Shown: piece after piece, positions 6,760 to 13,822 of the stretch
Layout of the letters: the number at the start of each line of letters is the position of its first letter
Numbering within the stretch: position 1 is the stretch's first letter
From: an uncultured Enorma sp.
Lineage (GTDB): Bacteria > Actinomycetota > Coriobacteriia > Coriobacteriales > Coriobacteriaceae
Direction: 5' to 3'
Length of the DNA: 17,414 nucleotides
NCBI GenBank assembly: GCA_905210055.1
Contig: CAJLVH010000024.1
Span: 1-17,414, forward strand
Made by a program: the position numbers and the translations under genes
The notes under the pieces: model-generated
The model's database searches: none
Seen by the model: the letters and a program-made list of their open reading frames with translations, nothing else
What the model was told of the DNA's origin: nothing

Positions 6760-8046
6760 ATGTCAGAGTCCTCGCATACAGCGCCCAAGCAGCATGTCGA
6801 TGCCGCTTCCGCGGGTGGCGACGACCGCCGCGGTGCGCGTCGCGGTGCCATCTTCATCGGGTTGGTGCTCGTCGCTTATATCGTGTATCTGGTCGTTACG
6901 GGGCAGATCCTCGAGTTTGCCGAGGCCATGTCGACCGTCGACATGTCGTGGATCGTCGTCGCGTGCATCTGCATGGTGCTGTACTTCATCTTCGGCGTCA
7001 TTGCCTACGCCATCGCGGTATGGCTCGACCCGGATTCGCCGGTGGGCATCCGCGACCTCATCTCCGTCGAGGCGTCGGGCGTGTTCTTCGGCAACCTCAC
7101 GCCCATGATGGTGGGCGGCACGCCGGCGCAGATCTACCGCCTCACAAAGGCGGGGCAGCCGGTGGGCGAGGCGGGCGCCACGCAGTTCACCCGGTATATC
7201 GTGTTCCAAATCGGCCTCGTGGCGTGGGGTGCAATCCTGCTCGCTGTGCGTCTGCCGTTCTTCACGGAGCTCTACGGCGATATGACGCTGCTATGCCTCT
7301 TCAGCTTCGGCGGGCACGTGGTGCTGCTCACCGGGCTCTTCATCGTGTGCTTGTGCCCGCGCTTCGTGGTGCGCGTCGCGATGTGGGGCATCCGGTTCGT
7401 GGAGCGCGTTGGCGGCGGCGAGAGCGACCGCACGCGCGGCTGGCGCGATTACGTGAACAACGAGATTTACTCGTTCTCCGATCACTTTAAGCACGCCGCT
7501 GCGCACCTTTCCTCCATGGGCATCACGATGCTCGTGACCATGGCGCAGCTCGCGTTTTTCTACATGGTGCCGTACTTCGTGCTGCTGGCGTTCGGCAAGC
7601 ATGACGTCGACTTCATCTCCTGCCTTGCGGCCGGTGCGTTCATCCAGCTGCTGTCGAGCGCGGTGCCGTTGCCGGGCGGTACGGGAGGCGCCGAGGGCGG
7701 ATTCGCGCTTTTCTTGGGGCACTTCTTCGGTCCCTCTGCGACGGCAGGCTACCTCGTGTGGCGCATCATCACGTTCTTCGGCCCGACGATTCTGACGGCT
7801 CCGCTTCTCGGCCTGCGCTCTGCTCACCATGCGAGCATTCATGCGCGTTGGAACCGCCTGGTACACGGTGGTCGTGCGCCCGAGCGTAAGAAGGCTGCCG
7901 GTGCGGCAGGTGCGTCCGCGCATGATAGCGCCCGAGTTGCCGAAGCCTCCGTTCCGCACCGTCGTCCCGGCCGTCAGGGCATCCGGCAGACCGCCGGCGG
8001 TATCACCGTCTCCCCCAAGAATCTTCGCCGTCGTTCCCGCCATTAG
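6760..8046 (+). CDS. UPF0104 / LPG-synthase transmembrane-domain flippase-like protein
   Basis: A 428-residue integral membrane protein with about seven or eight hydrophobic segments between residues 28 and 350. The order of motifs fits the family that includes the YbhN and MprF flippase domains (LPG_synthase_TM, PF03706): FFGNLTPMMVGGTPAQIYRL near residue 110, then a late QLLSSAVPLPGGTGGAEGGF segment. A role in moving or modifying envelope lipids is inferred from the family; the lysyl-transferase domain of full MprF is absent. The start is supported by GGGGAG at 6750-6755. The last 75 residues are a basic Arg/Ala/Ser-rich cytosolic tail, and the TAG stop (8044-8046) lies inside REP A1. The original C-terminus may therefore have been changed by repeat insertion. 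Confidence 0.85.
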   Translation: MSESSHTAPKQHVDAASAGGDDRRGARRGAIFIGLVLVAYIVYLVVTGQILEFAEAMSTVDMSWIVVACICMVLYFIFGVIAYAIAVWLDPDSPVGIRDLISVEASGVFFGNLTPMMVGGTPAQIYRLTKAGQPVGEAGATQFTRYIVFQIGLVAWGAILLAVRLPFFTELYGDMTLLCLFSFGGHVVLLTGLFIVCLCPRFVVRVAMWGIRFVERVGGGESDRTRGWRDYVNNEIYSFSDHFKHAAAHLSSMGITMLVTMAQLAFFYMVPYFVLLAFGKHDVDFISCLAAGAFIQLLSSAVPLPGGTGGAEGGFALFLGHFFGPSATAGYLVWRIITFFGPTILTAPLLGLRSAHHASIHARWNRLVHGGRAPERKKAAGAAGASAHDSARVAEASVPHRRPGRQGIRQTAGGITVSPKNLRRRSRH

Positions 8047-8067
8047 GGACGGGGGTTATTGGCTGGT
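8036..8067 (+). repeat. REP A1
   Basis: This 32-base sequence is repeated perfectly at 8966-8997. Its ends GCCA...TGGC can pair, giving an imperfect palindrome of about 25 bases. It contains the TAG stop of the flippase-like gene (8044-8046) and, on the other strand, the TAA stop of RAYT A (8056-8058), leaving only nine bases between two convergent genes. Confidence 0.9.
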
Positions 8068-8817
8068 GTCGGAGAGATTGCTTGCCATAATCCGCGCAAT
8101 TCGATAGCGCCCTATCCCTGTCGCTCGCTCCATTTGCCGTCCTGAGAATCCAGCACGGGCAAGCTTTCTCAGCGCAGATTCCTGTTTGCGGGGCGCGAGG
8201 GATTTGACTTGCATGGGATCGATGCCGTCCAAAGTGCTGCTCACCTCGCGCAGGAGCTCTTGGCCACCGATTCTTCGACTTGCGAAAGGCCGATACGACG
8301 AGGTCTTTTCGGCGCTGAATTCGGCAAAGCGATCCTTTCCTCCAATAAGTTCCAGAACAATCGAGCTGTCAATGAGGTTGGGACTCCCAACGTATTCGTG
8401 ATAGCTGCTCCAAAAGAATTGTTCGCGTGCGACGCCGGTTTCGCAGGGGTTGTTATGAATATAGCGAACCGCCCGAAGGAGATAGTCGCTTGATTCGACT
8501 GGCTTGCTGGCGAACCTTCCTTGAAAGACCGATCCAACATGACCGGTCTTATTATTGAAGTGCAGGGCATAGCGAGTCGCAATGTTGTGCATTGCCTCGC
8601 TGAGGTTGTCATGCTCATCGCTTAGCAGCAGGTGGCAGTGGTTATCCATGAGGCACCATGCAATGAGTTTGATTTCGGCGTGCTCCAAGGCTTCCTCGAG
8701 ACATGTGAGAAAGCAATAACGGTCCTCGGTGTCGGTGAATATGACCATTCGCCCGTTTCCACGCATCATGACGTGATAGTAACCGCTTTGAGCCTTCTTT
8801 CTAGGAGTGCGTGCCAT
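8056..8817 (-). CDS. REP-associated tyrosine transposase (RAYT A, Y1/HUH family)
   Basis: A 253-residue protein of the IS200-like Y1 transposase family (PF01797), REP-associated branch. The N-terminus SGYYHVMMRGNG, the metal-binding HUH pair H60/H62 in MDNHCHLLL, the likely catalytic Y83, and HVGSVFQGRF (93-102) are all present, so it looks catalytically intact. A C-terminal helix-turn-helix-like segment (LARAGFSGRQMERATGIGRY, about 219-238) is typical of RAYTs. Such proteins nick and join single-stranded REP DNA. Start: ATG at 8817 with AAGGAG seven bases upstream. The stop TAA lies inside REP A1. It is on the same strand as, and downstream of, the ABC permease gene, so readthrough expression is possible. 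Confidence 0.92.
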   Translation of the reverse strand: MARTPRKKAQSGYYHVMMRGNGRMVIFTDTEDRYCFLTCLEEALEHAEIKLIAWCLMDNHCHLLLSDEHDNLSEAMHNIATRYALHFNNKTGHVGSVFQGRFASKPVESSDYLLRAVRYIHNNPCETGVAREQFFWSSYHEYVGSPNLIDSSIVLELIGGKDRFAEFSAEKTSSYRPFASRRIGGQELLREVSSTLDGIDPMQVKSLAPRKQESALRKLARAGFSGRQMERATGIGRYRIARIMASNLSDTSQ

Positions 8818-8965
8818 AGATTGTCTCCTTGCTGCATTTGTGGTCCTGCGTACTCCGTTTTGTCGTGGGTGTCGTTTTTACCCGAAGCGGGAGAGTTTAA
8901 CGACCATGCTGAAGGCAATGGCTATCCGGTTGGATTATTCGGTGAGCGGTTATCGGCCTGACCGA

Positions 8966-9043
8966 CCCGCCATTAGGGACGGGGGTTATTGGCTGGTTTC
9001 GCCGACACGGTTTCATCAGCCAATATCCCCCGTCCCCAATGGC
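8966..9043. repeat. REP A2-A3 inverted pair (BIME-like)
   Basis: A2 (8966-8997) is identical to A1 over 32 bases. A3 (9017-9043, opposite orientation) matches 25 of 27 bases of the REP A core. They are 19 bases apart, forming a facing pair as in bacterial interspersed mosaic elements. The permease stop codon at 9057-9059 lies 14 bases away, and another half-site, CCAATGGC, lies between (9050-9057). The pair could fold into a long hairpin at the 3' end of the permease mRNA. Confidence 0.88.
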
Positions 9044-9056
9044 TGGCTCCAATGGC

Positions 9057-11933
9057 TTACTCGGCGCGGAGGGCTTCGACGATGCTGGCGGCACGAGTGC
9101 GGGCGAGAGCGTAGGCCACACTTACGAGGATCACCACGAGGACGATGGCGGCCGAGACGCCGATTTGCAGCCAGGGCAGCTGGAACTCGTACGTGCTATA
9201 CGAGAGCGCCATCGCCTGATAGAGGCCGAAGCTCGCGAAGGCGGCGAGGACGAATCCGATCACGAAGCCGCGCAACGCGTAGCTCGCGCATTCGTAGGCA
9301 ATCATCCGGCGGAAGGCGCGGTTGCCCATGCCGATGGACTTGAGCATCGCGAACTCGCGGCGGCGCAGTATGAGGGCATTCGCGAGCGTGTTGAACACGT
9401 TTGCCACGGCGATGAGACCCGTGATGACGGCGAAGCAGTAGATGAACGTGTTGACTGTGGTCACCATGAGGCGCGCTTGAAGCTTGCCCTGCGCGGCATT
9501 CATGTAGGTGATGTCAAGCTCTGGGTAGTTTTCTGCGATGTCCTCGACGGCCTCCTGGACATCTGTGGCGAGTGCGGCATCACCGCCCGTGTCGAAGGAC
9601 ATGCTCGCCCGCAGGTACCCCGAATTCGCGGAGAGGCCGATGGCAGAGGAGGGCAGGATGAGCTGGAGCGTACCCGATGAGTCCACACAGACGGGGCGGG
9701 TTTCCGCAAGCGCGCCAACCTCGATCTCCTGCGTGTTCGCGACCGCTTCGTCATAGGGCAGGTAGACCGGATTGCCTTCGTTGTCGTAATACAGGGCGCG
9801 CAGCCCACCTGCAGGATCGTCTTCTATGCTGGAAACGAAATGCCCGTTAAGGTCGGCGAACTCAAGTGATTCGATCGATCCGGTCTCCTTGAACGGTCGG
9901 TAGTTGCCATACGTCTCCCCGTTGTTGATATCGTAGGAATTCACGGCGATGGCGCGCGGGTGGGCAGGGTCGCAGAACTCTGCGGAATCGAGCCCAAGCT
10001 CCTCCACATAGGCGTTCCACGTGGCATCATCGACGAAGTTCACGTAAACGGATCCGTACCACGAGCCGTTTGCAAGGAGCGGCGCACTTCCATCGAGGCC
10101 CATGATGCCGTCGTTCAGCATGCCTGCGGGGATGAGCGCGTCGGCAACATAGCTCGTCATATACCCGTTGGGCGTAGCGCCATCAACGGTCTGCACGTCG
10201 GCGTAGAATCGCGCGAGGGCGTCCTGCATGCCGGGGCCGTCGACCTTGCCGTCCGCAAGCGCGAGCGACTGGTCGGCGCCGGCGCCGGTTACATCGATAT
10301 AGAGCAGCAAGTCCCGCCCCTCCATGGTGTCGACGGTGGTGCTGCTTGCATAGCTCATGACGTCGGCGATGGAACCGGAGGTGATGAGAAGGGCTACTGA
10401 AACAGCGAGCGCAGCTACGGTAACGCGCCCTTTGGAGCTCGCGCGCGTGAGGTTCTTATGGGCGATGAAGCCGGGGATGCCGAAGATCCGTCCCGCGAGG
10501 CCGAGCGGGCGCACAAGCGAACCGCGCTCACCACGGCGGGCAGCCCGACGCTGCGAGCGCAGCGCGCGGCGGGAGAGGTGCACATCCTGCACCTGGCGAA
10601 TGGCATCGAGCGCCGAGACGTGGCTCGCGCGGACGGCAGGGATCCAAGCACTCACGATGAGCGTGATGAGGCCGAGCAGTGCTGCGATGCCAAGCGCGAT
10701 GGGGCTCACCACGACGCGAGCCTCCGCACCGCCAGCCATCATGGCGATGCCTTCACCTAAGATACCAAAGACCACGTAGCAGCCGATAAGACCGAGTGCA
10801 AGGCCTACGGGGATGCCGATGCCGCCGATGATGAGCGCCTCGGTGAACACCGTGCAGCGGAGCTGCCGGCGGCTGGCGCCTAGGCTCGAAAGAAGGCCGA
10901 ACTGCCGCGTACGCTCGGCCACCGATATGGCGAAGCTGTTGTACACGAGCGACACGCCCGCGATGACCACAACGGCGGCGAGGATGGCGGCGATCTGGTA
11001 GAGGGTGTTCCAGATGGCCGTGTCGGGCGTAACTCCCATCCAGCGGATGAGGGTGGAATGAACCGTTGATGCGCCGTCGGTGATCCGTTCGTGTACATTG
11101 ACGATCTCGTCGGCGAGGGGCTCTGCGTCTGCGGGATTCGCGGTGCGGAAGATTGCTCCCGCCCAGGTGGCGGCGGAATCGTCGGTGATTGCGCGGTCTA
11201 CGGCGCTTCCATCGTCGTAGACGTAGGCGATGTTTCCTCGGAGCGAATAGATGGTCGAGTAACCGTAGGCGCGGTAGAAGCCCACGACGGTTCCTTCGAT
11301 GTGTCCGAGGTCCGCCTCGTATGTCTCGGTCTGGGTGGCCTCGTCGATGTAATCGCCGCGTATCGCGGTCGTCGTGACGCTCGCTCCGTCTTCCCGGTTG
11401 GTGACCGTGCGCGTGCCCAAATCGAGCGTGATTCGGCTGCCGACCTCAATCGGGCCGCCATCTGCTGTGGTCAGGCCGCATGAGGCGAGCTCGGCGTTCT
11501 GAAGCGGGTGGGGGAGCAAGATCTCGCCTGGGGCCTCGGGCGCGCGGCCGGCAACGATTTCTGGCGTTGAGATGAGGGGCTCGCTCGCATCTAGGTCATG
11601 CGGCCACGTCTTTGCGTACAGGTATTTTCCGAAGATGTCCGAGTTATCCTCGCCGAGCGAGATGGTGCCCATGTCGGCGATAACAGTGAGGTCGGTGACT
11701 TCTTGATCGTTCTGCAAACGCTCAAGGTCTTCCGCTGTGATACCGGCGGCTTCCGCGTACCACCAACCCTCATCGGACGCGGTGCGCTCGATGAGCATGT
11801 TCGTGAGCGACACGACGCTCGTGAGTACGGCAGTGATGAGTGCGACCGAGAGCGCCACGCCGAAGATCGATACGGCTGTGCGCGTGCGGTTCTGCGTAAG
11901 CGACTTCAGGGTAAAGCGTGTGAAGATGCTCAT
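9057..11933 (-). CDS. ABC transporter permease, two FtsX domains (MacB/LolE-like)
   Basis: A 958-residue membrane protein. It has a first membrane segment at about 20-43, a large extracytoplasmic domain to about 305, and a first FtsX core (about 310-450, with the ERTRQFGLLSSLGASRRQLR coupling loop). A second single helix lies near 505-530, followed by another large outer domain and a second FtsX core at the C-terminus (LRRREFAMLKSIGMG, then three helices). This duplicated layout is typical of permeases that work with MacB/LolD-like ATPases in export or antimicrobial-peptide responses, rather than of nutrient importers. Start: ATG at 11933 with GGAGGTG upstream; a further-upstream frame start is less likely. 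One base separates it from the ATPase stop, so the two are translationally coupled. The substrate is unknown. Confidence 0.9.
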   Translation of the reverse strand: MSIFTRFTLKSLTQNRTRTAVSIFGVALSVALITAVLTSVVSLTNMLIERTASDEGWWYAEAAGITAEDLERLQNDQEVTDLTVIADMGTISLGEDNSDIFGKYLYAKTWPHDLDASEPLISTPEIVAGRAPEAPGEILLPHPLQNAELASCGLTTADGGPIEVGSRITLDLGTRTVTNREDGASVTTTAIRGDYIDEATQTETYEADLGHIEGTVVGFYRAYGYSTIYSLRGNIAYVYDDGSAVDRAITDDSAATWAGAIFRTANPADAEPLADEIVNVHERITDGASTVHSTLIRWMGVTPDTAIWNTLYQIAAILAAVVVIAGVSLVYNSFAISVAERTRQFGLLSSLGASRRQLRCTVFTEALIIGGIGIPVGLALGLIGCYVVFGILGEGIAMMAGGAEARVVVSPIALGIAALLGLITLIVSAWIPAVRASHVSALDAIRQVQDVHLSRRALRSQRRAARRGERGSLVRPLGLAGRIFGIPGFIAHKNLTRASSKGRVTVAALAVSVALLITSGSIADVMSYASSTTVDTMEGRDLLLYIDVTGAGADQSLALADGKVDGPGMQDALARFYADVQTVDGATPNGYMTSYVADALIPAGMLNDGIMGLDGSAPLLANGSWYGSVYVNFVDDATWNAYVEELGLDSAEFCDPAHPRAIAVNSYDINNGETYGNYRPFKETGSIESLEFADLNGHFVSSIEDDPAGGLRALYYDNEGNPVYLPYDEAVANTQEIEVGALAETRPVCVDSSGTLQLILPSSAIGLSANSGYLRASMSFDTGGDAALATDVQEAVEDIAENYPELDITYMNAAQGKLQARLMVTTVNTFIYCFAVITGLIAVANVFNTLANALILRRREFAMLKSIGMGNRAFRRMIAYECASYALRGFVIGFVLAAFASFGLYQAMALSYSTYEFQLPWLQIGVSAAIVLVVILVSVAYALARTRAASIVEALRAE

Positions 11934-11934
11934 C

Positions 11935-12717
11935 CTAGCGCACCTCCCCGACATTGGTGGCGGCTCCCAATGTCATGACGTTGGAGACGTGCGTTGCAGA
12001 GGTCTGTGAGCTGCGTGCGGCACCACCCATGACCGCAGAGGGCGCGGGGCGGCGGCGTTCGTCGCGCACGAGCCTGCCATCCTCGATGGCGATGACGCGG
12101 TCGGCCATGAGCGCGATGTCTTCGTCGTGCGTGATGACGATGAGCGTCTGCTTGAGTTGACGATTCGAGTTCCTTAAGAGCGCCATGATCTCGGCCGAGT
12201 TCTTCGAGTCGAGGTTGCCGGTGGGCTCGTCGGCAAGCACGATCGCCGGCGCGTTCATGAGGGCGCGGCCTATGGCGACGCGCTGTTGCTGGCCGCCGGA
12301 GAGCTGGTTTGGCAGGTTGTGCTCGCGTCCGGTGAGACCGAGCACCTTGAGGAGCAGCTGCTCGTTCACCTTGCGCCCGTCCATGAGCACGGGGAGCGTC
12401 ATGTTCTCTACGACATCGAGCACGGGGATGAGGTTGTAGAACTGATAGACGAGGCCGACTTCGCGGCGGCGGAAGACGGCGAGCTCCCCGTCGCTGCGCG
12501 CGAAGATGTCTTGCCCCTGCAGGCGGACGGTGCCCGACGTGGGACGGTCGACGCCGCCTATGAGATGCAGGAGGGTCGACTTGCCCGAGCCCGAGCTGCC
12601 GATGATCGCGACGAACTCACCGGCTTCGACGGTGAACGAGACGTCGTCGAGGGCGCGGACGGCGGTGTCGCCTTTGCCATAGACTTTGGTGAGGTGCTCC
12701 ACGGAAAGGATGTTCAT
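11935..12717 (-). CDS. ABC transporter ATP-binding protein (LolD/MacB-like)
   Basis: A 260-residue ATPase with Walker A GSSGSGKS, Q-loop context VGLVYQFYNLIPVL, signature LSGGQQQR, Walker B IVLADEP and H-loop ITHD, all intact. The VYQFYNLIPVLDVVENM region is typical of the MacB/LolD/BceA group, which pairs with FtsX-type permeases. The last 45 residues are a low-complexity Ala/Ser/Thr tail beyond the ABC fold. Start: ATG at 12717 with AGGAG five bases upstream (minus strand). It is directly followed by the permease. Upstream, the REP/RAYT B element separates it from the histidine kinase gene, so it may need its own promoter; none was clearly seen in 12718-12817. Confidence 0.93.
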   Translation of the reverse strand: MNILSVEHLTKVYGKGDTAVRALDDVSFTVEAGEFVAIIGSSGSGKSTLLHLIGGVDRPTSGTVRLQGQDIFARSDGELAVFRRREVGLVYQFYNLIPVLDVVENMTLPVLMDGRKVNEQLLLKVLGLTGREHNLPNQLSGGQQQRVAIGRALMNAPAIVLADEPTGNLDSKNSAEIMALLRNSNRQLKQTLIVITHDEDIALMADRVIAIEDGRLVRDERRRPAPSAVMGGAARSSQTSATHVSNVMTLGAATNVGEVR

Positions 12718-12792
12718 GGGTGCTCCTAGCATTTGCAGGGATACGTCATCAACCATACTGCATGTGCGCCCTTTCGCCCAGATGACCGCCGC

Positions 12793-12808
12793 GTGACAGT
12801 TTTGTCAC
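12793..12808. repeat. Minimal REP B-like palindrome (B0)
   Basis: GTGACAGTTTTGTCAC has the same GTGACA outer stem as the 29-bp REP B units but only a four-base loop. It lies ten bases outside the left end of element B. It could be a REP with its centre deleted, or a pre-existing target-like hairpin. There is no counterpart outside the right end. Confidence 0.6.
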
Positions 12809-12817
12809 CTTCAGTTG

Positions 12818-12892
12818 GTGACAGCGGTGCCAGGGGAAACTGTCACACTTGCGCGACGGCGGCGTGACAGCGGTGCCAGGGGAAACTGTCAC
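12818..12892. repeat. Left terminal inverted repeat of RAYT element B (two REP B units)
   Basis: Two identical 29-base units, B1 (12818-12846) and B2 (12864-12892), each have 7-bp perfect stems GTGACAG/CTGTCAC and a 15-base middle, with a 17-base spacer between them. The whole 75 bases match the reverse complement of 13748-13822 at 73 positions; both differences are in the spacer. Confidence 0.93.
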
Positions 12893-12935
12893 ATGTTCCT
12901 TGTGGATAGATATGTCGAACCGCGGGAATAACGTG

Positions 12936-12954
12936 CTCACAGATATTCTGTGAG
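12936..12954. promoter_or_regulatory. Perfect dyad overlapping the RAYT B ribosome binding site
   Basis: CTCACAG-ATATT-CTGTGAG is a perfect 7-bp inverted repeat with a five-base centre. Its right arm runs into the GAGGGGGAG that serves as the Shine-Dalgarno for the ATG at 12966. It could be an operator or an mRNA hairpin limiting transposase translation. Its arm differs from the REP stem, so it is a separate element. Confidence 0.55.
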
Positions 12955-12965
12955 GGGGAGGCATC

Positions 12966-13751
12966 ATGGCACGGGCTCCACGAAAAATCGCAGAGTCGGG
13001 GTACTATCATGTGACGGCTCGCGGGAACGGTAAGCAGGTGATCTTCGAGGACGAAGAGGACCGTTACTCGTTTCTCAGCCTATTCCGAAAAGTGATGAAG
13101 GCAGATGGGATCAGCATCATCGCCTGGTGCCTCATGGACAATCACGTCCACCTTATCTTGTACGACGAGCGTTTTCGTTTGAGCCATGCCATGCAGGTTC
13201 TGCTTTCGCAATATGCGCGGTATTTCAATAGGAAGGCAGGCCACGTTGGCCATGTATTCCAGGAGCGATACTCGGCTTCTCCTATTGAGGACGACGCCTA
13301 TCTTATTGCAGCGATTCGGTATCTCCACGCGAACCCCGCGAAGGCGGGCATCGGATCCATCGATGGATATCGGTGGTCAAGCTATGAGGAATATGCTGTT
13401 CCTGGGGCATCGACCTTCGATATCGTGGATACCTCGCTCGTTCTAGATATGCTTGGCGGACCGATGGGATTTACCCAGCTTTTTCGTGAGACGTTGGATT
13501 CAAGGGAGCTGCGAACGTTTGAGGTTAAGGATTCCGAGCTTTCGCCTATCGAGCGGACGAAGAGGCTCGCTGAACCGGTGCTGCGAAAGCGCAATCTTAC
13601 CTCGCCCGGGGAGGTAAAGGGTCTTCCTCGGGCGATACGAGATCAGGTGGTTCGCGAGCTTCACGGCGCGGGCATTTCGATCCGGCAAATCGAGCTTCTT
13701 ACGGGAATCGGGCGAGGGCCCACTGCGCGTGCGGTAAAGCAAATAACGTGA
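12966..13751 (+). CDS. REP-associated tyrosine transposase (RAYT B, Y1/HUH family)
   Basis: A 261-residue relative of RAYT A with the same core numbering: SGYYHVTARGNG at 11-22, HUH pair H60/H62 in MDNHVHLIL, likely catalytic Y83, and HVGHVFQERY at 93-102. The N-terminal 125 residues align without gaps with RAYT A. The C-terminal half differs more, ending in a helix-turn-helix-like ELHGAGISIRQIELLTGIGR (231-250). That part is a plausible source of different REP recognition. Start: ATG at 12966 after GGGGGAG. The stop TGA (13749-13751) lies inside the first REP of the right end. The gene is intact; expression may be limited by the dyad over its ribosome binding site. Confidence 0.93.
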   Translation: MARAPRKIAESGYYHVTARGNGKQVIFEDEEDRYSFLSLFRKVMKADGISIIAWCLMDNHVHLILYDERFRLSHAMQVLLSQYARYFNRKAGHVGHVFQERYSASPIEDDAYLIAAIRYLHANPAKAGIGSIDGYRWSSYEEYAVPGASTFDIVDTSLVLDMLGGPMGFTQLFRETLDSRELRTFEVKDSELSPIERTKRLAEPVLRKRNLTSPGEVKGLPRAIRDQVVRELHGAGISIRQIELLTGIGRGPTARAVKQIT

Positions 13752-13822
13752 CAGTTTCCCCTGGCACCGCTGTCACATCGCCGTCGCGCAAGTGTGACAG
13801 TTTCCCCTGGCACCGCTGTCAC
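13748..13822. repeat. Right terminal inverted repeat of RAYT element B (two REP B units)
   Basis: Units B3 (13748-13776) and B4 (13794-13822) are identical to each other and to the reverse complements of B1 and B2. B3 contains the RAYT B stop (TGA, 13749-13751, plus strand) and B4 contains the histidine kinase stop (TGA on the minus strand, 13819-13821). The stem GTGACAG carries a TGA on either strand. Confidence 0.93.

Larger units (their letters stand above)
8036..9043 (-). mobile_element. RAYT/REP element A
   Basis: A REP-associated tyrosine transposase gene lies between REPs of the same type: A1 on its 3' side, and A2 plus inverted A3 on its 5' side. The perfect 32-bp direct repeats A1 and A2 span 962 bases; A3 adds an inverted copy. 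This matches the known arrangement of TnpA-REP genes bordered by REPs. There is no obvious target duplication, as expected for single-strand HUH transposition. The outer limits are inferred from the repeats. Confidence 0.75.
12818..13822 (+). mobile_element. RAYT/REP element B inserted between kinase and ATPase genes
   Basis: A 1005-bp unit consists of one RAYT gene on the plus strand flanked by 75-bp inverted repeats, each made of two REP B units. It lies inside an otherwise continuous minus-strand gene set (regulator, kinase, ATPase, permease) and runs antisense to it. No target duplication is visible in the flanks. Having doubled REPs as inverted ends makes it look like a complete mobile or once-mobile unit rather than a RAYT with scattered REPs; actual mobility is inferred. 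Confidence 0.8.

Noticed and set aside
6264..7490. Plus-strand frame spanning the gshA 5' end and the flippase gene
   Set aside because: Crosses two well-supported genes, Arg/His/Cys-rich, no family resemblance.
12749..12967. Minus-strand frame of 72 residues across the REP B units
   Set aside because: Mostly a translation of REP B (CDSFPWHRCH repeated); not a plausible gene.
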